From NCBI GenBank assembly GCA_036278875.1, contig DASUKF010000003.1, positions 1-8,291 of the forward strand: a stretch of DNA of 8,291 nucleotides, written 5' to 3'. Positions 1 to 4,423 of the stretch are shown here, piece after piece; the first letter of the stretch is position 1; each line of letters begins with the position of its first letter. The stretch is from JANWLD01 sp036278875 (GTDB taxonomy: Bacteria; Patescibacteriota; Saccharimonadia; Saccharimonadales; 2-12-FULL-41-12). A model generated the notes under the pieces. The model ran no database searches, was not told the DNA's origin, and saw only the letters and a list, made by a program, of their open reading frames with translations. The position numbers were made by a program, and so were the translations under genes.

Positions 1-608
1 ACTGGCACCTGGAAACAAGCGCCCACGGGGCATGGTTTCTGAAACTCAAAAAAACCGGCAAAAGCGCCCATGCGTCGTTGCCCGAACACGGCATCAACGC
101 GGCGGAAATTCTTACCGAAGCTCTGGCGGGCATAAACAAAGATGCTAAAGATTATCAGAAGTCCGAGCTTGCCATATCTCTGACCAGGATAAATTCCGGC
201 AAAGCCATGAATCAGATTCCGGATTATGCCGAGGCTGTCCTGGATATACGCTTCAGGAATAATGACGTGCAGAAAAAAATAGGGGCCGATATAAAAAAGA
301 TATGCAAAAAACACGCCGTAGAGACCGAAACCATAGTTACGGCAGGCTGCATGAACGTAGACTTAAATAAGAAAGAAATCATGGATTTCGTCAGTGTTGC
401 CGAGCAGGTCCTGGGCCGGAAAATCCCTGCCGGACATTCGCTCGGAACCACGGACGCCCGGTATTTCTGCGCCAACGGCATACCCTGTGTTGTCATCCAG
501 CCGGACGGCGGCGGCAGGCACGCCGAAGACGAATGGGTGGATGAGAAAGGCTTAAGCGATTTTTGTGAAATAATTCACAAATATATACTTGAATACACAT
601 TAATATAA
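1..608 (+). CDS. M20-family zinc peptidase / deacylase, C-terminal half (5' end outside window)
   Basis: The frame is open from base 3 to the TAA at 606-608 and continues off the left edge, so about 201 C-terminal residues are visible; M20 enzymes are usually 370-450 aa. The first ~25 residues carry the dimerisation-domain signature (G-K-S-A-H-A-S-L-P-E-H-G-I-N-A-A). Then comes the typical I-N-S-G-K-A-x-N-Q-I-P-D plus V-L-D-I-R-F strand. The returning catalytic domain shows G-T-T-D-A-R-Y-F and the late metal-ligand region G-R-H-A-E-D-E-W-V. Family knowledge: M20 enzymes (DapE, ArgE, carboxypeptidase G2, dipeptidases) use two zinc ions to hydrolyse an amide bond in small peptides or N-acyl amino acids in the cytoplasm. 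The first metal-binding half is not visible, so the substrate cannot be chosen. A TTG at 78 is an internal codon, not the start, because the homology runs through it. The next gene follows after 6 bases, probably in the same transcript. Confidence 0.9.
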   Translation, partial: WHLETSAHGAWFLKLKKTGKSAHASLPEHGINAAEILTEALAGINKDAKDYQKSELAISLTRINSGKAMNQIPDYAEAVLDIRFRNNDVQKKIGADIKKICKKHAVETETIVTAGCMNVDLNKKEIMDFVSVAEQVLGRKIPAGHSLGTTDARYFCANGIPCVVIQPDGGGRHAEDEWVDEKGLSDFCEIIHKYILEYTLI

Positions 609-614
609 GGTGTT

Positions 615-977
615 ATGGGAGCAGTGCCTACAACACCGCCGATAATTCCCGGAGGGGACAAAGCCCGGTTTGAAAGAGCCGGTTCTACTGCCGAGGTGCT
701 GCCTTTCCGCCGCAGAAGTACATTGGCGCCCGAAGAAACTGTAGAAAGCGGAACCACGGCCGAAGAAGCCGATGAAGACGGCAGAGCTGGTACCAAGCTG
801 TTCAATTGGGCCGCCGACGGCAGAACTAAAGAGGACTTGGCTCCCGATGAGACGAAATCGCGCAGAACTTTCCGGCCGGGTAGTGTAGAACAAACGACTC
901 TGGAAGCTTTGCGCAGATACGGCACCAACGGAAGGAACGGCTCAAGGGGAGGCTCTAGTGGCCGTCGAAGACGTTAA
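615..977 (+). CDS. Small low-complexity, Arg-rich hypothetical protein (120 aa)
   Basis: I do not recognise a family. The start ATG at 615 follows an AAGGTG ribosome-binding-like site (607-612) that overlaps the stop of the peptidase gene, so the two are probably co-transcribed. The protein looks disordered: rich in Gly, Ser, Thr, Glu and Arg, with almost no hydrophobic core and no membrane segment. The related motifs L-A-P-E-E-T (near residue 39) and L-A-P-D-E-T (near 76) suggest a degraded internal repeat. The C-terminus is Gly/Ser/Arg-rich and ends in four arginines, a composition often seen in nucleic-acid-binding tails. Two overlapping reverse-strand frames exist, but they lack a ribosome binding site and run into the upstream gene. 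The product could be an RNA- or DNA-binding accessory protein; that is only a guess from composition. Confidence 0.6.
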   Translation: MGAVPTTPPIIPGGDKARFERAGSTAEVLPFRRRSTLAPEETVESGTTAEEADEDGRAGTKLFNWAADGRTKEDLAPDETKSRRTFRPGSVEQTTLEALRRYGTNGRNGSRGGSSGRRRR

Positions 978-999
978 TCCCTGTACATATGATTTAAAA

Positions 1000-1005
1000 T
1001 ATAGT
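1000..1005 (+). promoter_or_regulatory. Candidate -10 element for the aromatic leader / DAHP synthase transcript
   Basis: TATAGT lies in an AT-rich stretch 13 bases before the leader-peptide ATG and would place transcription start near 1012, giving a very short 5' end. I see no good -35 hexamer at 16-18 bases. An alternative is TAGAGT at 1005-1010, which would make the transcript almost leaderless. Assigned by position only. Confidence 0.3.
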
Positions 1006-1018
1006 AGAGTAATCCACT

Positions 1019-1099
1019 ATGAGAAATAAATCTCAGCATTGGTTTTATGCCTACTTTATGTGCGCGGCGCGCGCTAGAGCAGGTTTTGTGCTGAGTTAA
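1019..1099 (+). CDS. Aromatic amino-acid leader peptide (26 aa) upstream of DAHP synthase
   Basis: An ATG at 1019 opens a 26-codon ORF ending at TAA 1097-1099. Residues 8-13 are W-F-Y-A-Y-F: codons TGG TTT TAT GCC TAC TTT at 1040-1057 place all three aromatic amino acids in one six-codon block. Another Phe follows at residue 23. The ORF lies between the upstream gene and a terminator hairpin just ahead of a gene for the first enzyme of aromatic amino-acid synthesis. This matches the plan of trp, phe and his attenuator leader peptides: a ribosome stalls at the block when charged aromatic tRNAs are scarce and so changes RNA folding downstream. No clear Shine-Dalgarno is present; a GAG at 1007-1009 is the best candidate, or the start is near-leaderless. 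The peptide itself probably has no function beyond being translated. It could be a chance ORF, but the composition, position and hairpin together make that unlikely. Confidence 0.75.
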   Translation: MRNKSQHWFYAYFMCAARARAGFVLS

Positions 1100-1130
1100 A
1101 CCGACAAATAAAAGAGCTCTGGTCGTCCGC
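1064..1130 (+). promoter_or_regulatory. Putative antiterminator pairing of the aro attenuator
   Basis: C1074-C1080 (CUAGAGC) can pair with G1116-G1122 (GCUCUGG), including one G-U pair. The helix can continue past bulges with G1071-G1073 to C1124-U1126, and then G1064-G1067 (GCGG) with C1127-C1130 (CCGC). The downstream strand includes the whole 5' arm of the terminator (1123-1130), so the two structures exclude each other. The upstream strand starts 7 bases after the aromatic codon block. A ribosome stalled in that block would leave most of it free, while one finishing at the stop codon would cover or disrupt it. The pairing was worked out by eye; no folding energy was computed. Confidence 0.5.
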
Positions 1131-1153
1131 CGAAGAAAAAGCGGACGATTTTT
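1123..1153 (+). terminator. Rho-independent terminator hairpin in the DAHP synthase leader (attenuator)
   Basis: TCGTCCGC (1123-1130) and GCGGACGA (1141-1148) form a perfect 8-bp GC-rich stem around a 10-base A-rich loop, followed at once by five T (1149-1153). It stands 145 bases after the previous gene but only 6 bases before the AAAGGAG ribosome binding site of DAHP synthase. It therefore suits premature termination of that gene's own transcript better than ending the upstream operon, although it could do both. Confidence 0.8.
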
Positions 1154-1158
1154 AATTT

Positions 1159-1165
1159 AAAGGAG
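1159..1165 (+). promoter_or_regulatory. Ribosome binding site of DAHP synthase
   Basis: AAAGGAG with 7 bases to the ATG at 1173 is the clearest Shine-Dalgarno in the window. It decides the start in favour of the N-terminally extended form. It lies just past the attenuator U-run, so it is made only on read-through transcripts. Confidence 0.8.
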
Positions 1166-1172
1166 AATAATC

Positions 1173-2300
1173 ATGCAAGAATTAACTAAAACCACTATAA
1201 TCGATGATAAGCCGAAGGCAGAGCCTTCCGACAAAGATATGAAATCACAAATACTTACCGACAGCCGCATAGAAGGCATATACCCCCTGAGCAGCCCCAG
1301 AGAGGTAATGGACGAGATTCCTCAATCCGAAGAATCAGCCCGAACCGTGGTAGAAAGCCGCCGGGCTATCGAAGAAATCATCAGCCCCTGGTCCAAGAGC
1401 AAGCGTCTTCTGGCAGTGGTAGGGCCGTGTTCCATACACGACCAGAAAGCAGCCTTGGAATACGCGCAGTGGCTGAAAGATCAAAGAGATAAATACTCCG
1501 ACCGGCTTGAGATAATCATGCGCACCTATCTGGAAAAGCCGCGTACGACACTTGGCTGGAAAGGTATAATCAACGACCCGAATCTGGACGGGACGTTCGA
1601 CATCAACAAGGGCATGCGTGTGGGCAGGCAGCTTCTTCATGAAATTACCAGAACGGGACTGCCGGTCTCTTATGAGCTTTTGAGCGCCCGAACGCCGCAG
1701 TACATAGCGGATCTTGTTTCCTGGGGTGCAATCGGCGCACGCACCACGGAGAGCCAGCTGCACAGGGAGCTCGTTTCCGGCGTATCATTCCCCGTAGGGT
1801 ATAAGAACGGTACCAGCGGGAATCTTCAGATAGTCATCGATGCGATAATCGCTTCCCGGGCCAAGCACATATTCATGGGAATCGACCTGGACGGCAAGAC
1901 AGCCGTAGTCAAGACTACCGGCAACCCCTACTGCCACGCTGTTCTGCGCGGCGGCAGCGAAGGCCCTAACTACGATAAGGAGTCCATAGCTGAAGCAGTG
2001 GGCAAGCTGGAGAAGGCCGGTCTTAACACTTCGGTTATGATTGACTGCTCGCACGGCAACAGCAGCAAGGACTACCGCCGGCAGGAAGATGTCTTAAGCG
2101 ACGTTGCCGGTCAGATAGCGAACGGCAACGAAAATATCTGCGGCGTGATGATAGAAAGCAACCTGGTGGAAGGCGCTCAGAAACTGGTGGATAAGGATAA
2201 TCTCGTTTACGGGCAAAGTATCACCGACGGATGCGTAGGACTGGACACCACTGCCCGCATGCTGCAAAAGCTGGCGGACGCCGCCGAAAGCCGTTTTTAG
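1173..2300 (+). CDS. aroG: 3-deoxy-7-phosphoheptulonate (DAHP) synthase, type I AroF/G/H class
   Basis: Condenses phosphoenolpyruvate with erythrose 4-phosphate to DAHP, the first committed step of the shikimate pathway, in the cytoplasm. The 375-aa sequence aligns by eye along its length with E. coli AroG. The metal ligands of the family are present: Cys86 in G-P-C-S-I-H-D, His294 in D-C-S-H-G-N-S-S-K, Glu328 in M-I-E-S-N-L-V-E-G and Asp352 in S-I-T-D-G. Substrate-binding segments E-K-P-R-T-T (121-126), G-A-R-T-T-E-S-Q (188-195, Arg190) and G-Y-K-N-G-T (Lys211) are intact, so it should be active. The N-terminus is about 25 residues longer than E. coli AroG; a Met at residue 23 would give the usual length, but AAAGGAG (1159-1165) seven bases before 1173 supports the longer form. 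The aromatic leader peptide and terminator upstream point to attenuation control. No other shikimate gene is in the window. The symbol is by class; aroF or aroH cannot be excluded. Confidence 0.93.
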   Translation: MQELTKTTIIDDKPKAEPSDKDMKSQILTDSRIEGIYPLSSPREVMDEIPQSEESARTVVESRRAIEEIISPWSKSKRLLAVVGPCSIHDQKAALEYAQWLKDQRDKYSDRLEIIMRTYLEKPRTTLGWKGIINDPNLDGTFDINKGMRVGRQLLHEITRTGLPVSYELLSARTPQYIADLVSWGAIGARTTESQLHRELVSGVSFPVGYKNGTSGNLQIVIDAIIASRAKHIFMGIDLDGKTAVVKTTGNPYCHAVLRGGSEGPNYDKESIAEAVGKLEKAGLNTSVMIDCSHGNSSKDYRRQEDVLSDVAGQIANGNENICGVMIESNLVEGAQKLVDKDNLVYGQSITDGCVGLDTTARMLQKLADAAESRF

Positions 2301-2302
2301 CT

Positions 2303-2308
2303 TATAAT
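2303..2308 (+). promoter_or_regulatory. Consensus -10 hexamer for a leaderless proline iminopeptidase mRNA
   Basis: A perfect TATAAT ends exactly 7 bases before the ATG at 2316 (spacer TAAGCCT). With usual spacing, transcription would start at or next to the A of the ATG, giving a leaderless mRNA. There is no Shine-Dalgarno in front of this ATG, which fits. No convincing -35 hexamer is seen. The gene could also be reached by read-through from DAHP synthase, which stops 15 bases earlier. Confidence 0.5.
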
Positions 2309-2315
2309 TAAGCCT

Positions 2316-3188
2316 ATGGCAAAGGAAGGTCTGAGCAAAGACGCACACACTATAGCCGAGTACCGTTTCAAAACGGAAGACGGGTTACACGAGCTCTATG
2401 TGCAGGAGTGGGGAAACCCAAAGGGCATACCCGTGCTGTATCTGCACGGCGGGCCGGGAGCCGGCTGCCGTGACAAACACAAGACCGTGTTTTCGCCTGG
2501 GAAACACCGCGTGATACTTTTTGACCAGCGCGGGTCGGGTAGCAGCACGCCCTACGGCTCGCTGGAAGAAAACACTACGCAGAAACTTATTGAAGATATC
2601 GAACTTATACGAACGAAACTGCAGATTGAAAAATGGCACCTGCACGGTTTGAGCTGGGGCTCAACGCTGGCGTTGATTTATTCTATAGCTCACCCCGATA
2701 AAGTATCTTCCATGGTTATAGGCGGCATCTGGCTGGCAAGCGAGGAAGAAACGGACTGGCTGACGGATGGCGGATGGCAGACATTCTATCCGGACGCATA
2801 CGAGCGCCTGAAAGAAATGAATAAAGGTTCTAAAAATTTGGATTATTTCGCATATTCGTCCGCCTTTATCCAGTTTTATCGTCTGGATGACAGGTACTAT
2901 CCGCTGGACAAGGAAAAATACGATGATACGCCGCTCAAAATCGAGTTCCACTATATTGATAACAATATGTTCATTACGAAGAATCATATCCTGGACAACG
3001 CGCATAAACTGTTAATGCCGGTAAATATAATCCAGGGCCGTTACGATATCGTCACGCCGCCCAAATATGCATATGAGCTTCATAAGAAACTGCCTGATAG
3101 CGAACTGTTCTGGACCGTTGGCGGCCATGCATCAAGCGACCGCGCAAATTACGACTTAGCCAAAGCATTATTAACCCGGCTGTCATGA
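2316..3188 (+). CDS. pip: Proline iminopeptidase (alpha/beta hydrolase, peptidase family S33)
   Basis: Removes N-terminal proline from short peptides; a cytoplasmic serine peptidase of the S33 family. Family marks are in order: H-G-G-P-G oxyanion motif (residues 44-48), F-D-Q-R-G-S-G-S-S (69-77), the nucleophile elbow G-L-S-W-G-S-T with Ser113, the acid Asp244 in G-R-Y-D-I-V-T-P, and the base His271 in G-G-H-A-S-S-D. The elbow carries L where most members have G (G-G-S-W-G-S). At 290 aa it is about 25 residues shorter than the common ~315-aa enzymes; the cap region (about 140-225) looks compact. The ATG at 2316 is supported by homology beginning about residue 14 and by the -10 element directly upstream. 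Its last bases overlap the start of the next gene (ATGA, 3185-3188), so the two are translationally coupled. It probably works with the M20 peptidase to recycle scavenged peptides. The exact substrate preference is inferred. Confidence 0.9.
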   Translation: MAKEGLSKDAHTIAEYRFKTEDGLHELYVQEWGNPKGIPVLYLHGGPGAGCRDKHKTVFSPGKHRVILFDQRGSGSSTPYGSLEENTTQKLIEDIELIRTKLQIEKWHLHGLSWGSTLALIYSIAHPDKVSSMVIGGIWLASEEETDWLTDGGWQTFYPDAYERLKEMNKGSKNLDYFAYSSAFIQFYRLDDRYYPLDKEKYDDTPLKIEFHYIDNNMFITKNHILDNAHKLLMPVNIIQGRYDIVTPPKYAYELHKKLPDSELFWTVGGHASSDRANYDLAKALLTRLS

Positions 3189-3958
3189 GCTGGCAGAAGC
3201 AGGGTAGAGAACCGTTATTTCCAGACCTTTTATGGAGCCGTCCGGAAAATAAACGCCAGGCCGGAAAACTTCTGATAATTGGCGGGCATGCGAACGAATT
3301 TCAGAATATCTCAGCCTGCTATTCGTTTGCCCGCGAAGCCGGTGCAGGACACATCAGATTCCTCATGCCGGAAAGCCTGAGCAAACTTACCGGACACATA
3401 GAAGGGGCGGAGTTTGCCCCGGCCAACAGGAGCGGCGGGTTCGCCAGGAATGCACTGGCACAATTTTTTGACTTAAGCGAATGGGCCGACCACGTGCTTC
3501 TAGCCGGCGACCTGGGCAAAAACAGCGAAACCACGGTCATCCTGGACGGCTTCCTGCTGAAAGGCCCGAAACCCGTGACCCTGGCCCAAGACGCTTTGCG
3601 GTCCATAGGTATTGATTTCAGCCGTCTTATAAATATGTCGCCTACATTGATAGTCGATAGAAGCACATTTCAAAAGATAGGCACAGCGGCCGGAACACAT
3701 GTGCCCGTAACCTCACTGACTACTTACGAAAATATGGGTGAAATCATCCGAGACATCTCAACCGATTCAAAGGCAAATATGGTGATAATGGATGAGTCTA
3801 ATATCTGGGCTGCCGTAAGCGGCAATATCGTTTCCACTCAAGCCAAGCCGTTGGATACGAATGCTCTCAGCGCATACTGCGCCGTCTGGCAGATGCAAAA
3901 CCCGGCGAAGCCTTTGGAAGCCCTGGCTACCGCCTGTTTTGAAGTCTTAAGTTCTTAA
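3185..3958 (+). CDS. Degenerate NAD(P)HX dehydratase-like (YjeF C-terminal, ribokinase-fold) protein
   Basis: Residues 27-63 (G-K-L-L-I-I-G-G-H, then S-F-A-R-E-A-G-A-G-H-I-R-F-L-M-P) match the glycine-rich start of the ADP-dependent NAD(P)HX dehydratase / YjeF C-terminal family. The segment V-L-L-A-G-D-L-G (104-111) sits where family members have a V-I-G-P-G-L-G-type turn. The diagnostic T-P-H-P-G-E motif is not recognisable: S-P-T-L-I-V-D-R-S (152-160) is in its place. The late G-T-G-D-V-L-A-G segment with the catalytic Asp appears replaced near residues 220-233. It may therefore be a non-catalytic or repurposed homologue rather than a metabolite-repair enzyme. The start ATG overlaps the stop of pip in ATGA, so translation is coupled. 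Its 3' end overlaps the convergent membrane-protein gene by 32 bases. The fold assignment rests on motif reading only. Confidence 0.6.
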   Translation: MSWQKQGREPLFPDLLWSRPENKRQAGKLLIIGGHANEFQNISACYSFAREAGAGHIRFLMPESLSKLTGHIEGAEFAPANRSGGFARNALAQFFDLSEWADHVLLAGDLGKNSETTVILDGFLLKGPKPVTLAQDALRSIGIDFSRLINMSPTLIVDRSTFQKIGTAAGTHVPVTSLTTYENMGEIIRDISTDSKANMVIMDESNIWAAVSGNIVSTQAKPLDTNALSAYCAVWQMQNPAKPLEALATACFEVLSS

Positions 3959-4172
3959 ACAAGCTTATAATCGCGACCCCCCCCCAGACGGTCTGAAGAC
4001 CTAGCGCCGGCCACGCATGATTGACATACACGTTAAGGCCGATGAATAGCGCTCCGAACAGATTCATAAGATTGTAAGCTCTGGATTTGGGGCCGAGCTT
4101 TTCTGAAGTAATCAGAAAGTAGGCAACCAGCACCAGAACAGTTCCGACCCAGCCGATTATATCGATTATCAT
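3927..4172 (-). CDS. Small three-helix membrane protein, CBU_0592-like
   Basis: 81 aa with hydrophobic segments at about residues 4-22, 33-50 and 57-72, ending in a basic tail. The pattern I-G-W-V-G-T-V-L-V-L-V-A-Y at the start, R-A-Y-N-L-M-N-L-F-G-A in helix 2 and V-W-G-G-V-A-I-I-S-L-F in helix 3 resembles the CBU_0592-type family of small uncharacterised inner-membrane proteins. The function is unknown. The start at 4172 has no Shine-Dalgarno, but an extended -10 (TGATATGAT) lies 7 bases upstream, suggesting a leaderless mRNA. The codons for W63-G64-G65-V66 contain a run of nine G (C9 at 3977-3985 on the + strand). The last 32 bases overlap the end of the convergent upstream gene. tRNA-Leu lies just upstream on the same strand. 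Confidence 0.75.
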   Translation of the reverse strand: MIIDIIGWVGTVLVLVAYFLITSEKLGPKSRAYNLMNLFGALFIGLNVYVNHAWPALGLQTVWGGVAIISLFKNLRLQNRR

Positions 4173-4179
4173 TCACTTA

Positions 4180-4188
4180 ATCATATCA
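4180..4188 (-). promoter_or_regulatory. Extended -10 promoter for a leaderless membrane-protein mRNA
   Basis: Read on the minus strand this is TGA-TATGAT, a TGn-extended -10 with a 5/6 hexamer. It is followed by a 7-base spacer (TAAGTGA) and then ATG at 4172-4170. The spacing equals that before the iminopeptidase gene, and both spacers begin TAAG. No clear -35 element is needed for an extended -10, and none is seen. Confidence 0.5.
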
Positions 4189-4223
4189 AATTGAAATACG
4201 TTCGGTGGGAAAGCATTCCTACG

Positions 4224-4308
4224 TGGTGCCGAAGGAGAGACTCGAACTCTCACGGGTTGCCCCACACGATTTTGAGTCGTGCGCGTCTACCAGTTCCGCC
4301 ACTTCGGC
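4224..4308 (-). tRNA. tRNA-Leu (anticodon CAA), CCA encoded
   Basis: On the minus strand GCCGAAG (4308-4302) pairs with CTTCGGC (4234-4228) as a perfect 7-bp acceptor stem, followed by discriminator A and encoded CCA (4226-4224). The anticodon stem CACGA/TCGTG encloses the loop CTCAAAA, so the anticodon is CAA (4274-4272), reading the Leu codon TTG. A class-II variable arm (GGG/CCC stem, loop GCAA-like) and a GAGAG/CTCTC T-stem with the TTCGAGT loop are present, giving 85 nt in total. The long variable arm fits tRNA-Leu. A TGCTAATAT extended -10-like site on the minus strand (4340-4332) would start transcription about 17 bases before the tRNA. Confidence 0.96.
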
Positions 4309-4423
4309 ATGACCCCATGTATCAACAATTTATATTAGCATAATTAACAGATAAAATAGGTCAACTAAATGCTTGAAGTCATATATACTAAAGAATGGAC
4401 TCGTCAATCTGAAAAATTTATTT

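Noticed and set aside
575..928. Reverse-strand open frames (575-928 and 600-893) opposite the small Arg-rich gene
   Set aside because: They have no ribosome binding site or promoter and overlap the end of the peptidase gene. They arise as mirrors of a GC-rich coding frame that has its own ribosome binding site on the + strand.
1020..1035. Small hairpin TGAGA/TCTCA at the start of the leader ORF
   Set aside because: The stem is only 5 AT-containing base pairs and is not needed by the switch; it could affect leader translation, but there is too little to support it.
978..1172. T-box or riboswitch in the DAHP synthase leader
   Set aside because: No T-box conserved sequence or large aptamer-like structure is seen, and the leader is short; the aromatic ORF plus terminator explains it better.
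3966..3971. TATAAT on the + strand after the NNRD-like gene
   Set aside because: There is no + strand gene downstream for it to serve; it falls within the coding end of the minus-strand membrane protein (ATT ATA codons).
4206..4223. Imperfect inverted repeat just after the tRNA 3' end (minus strand)
   Set aside because: A 7-bp stem with a mismatch and no following U-run; not convincing as a terminator.
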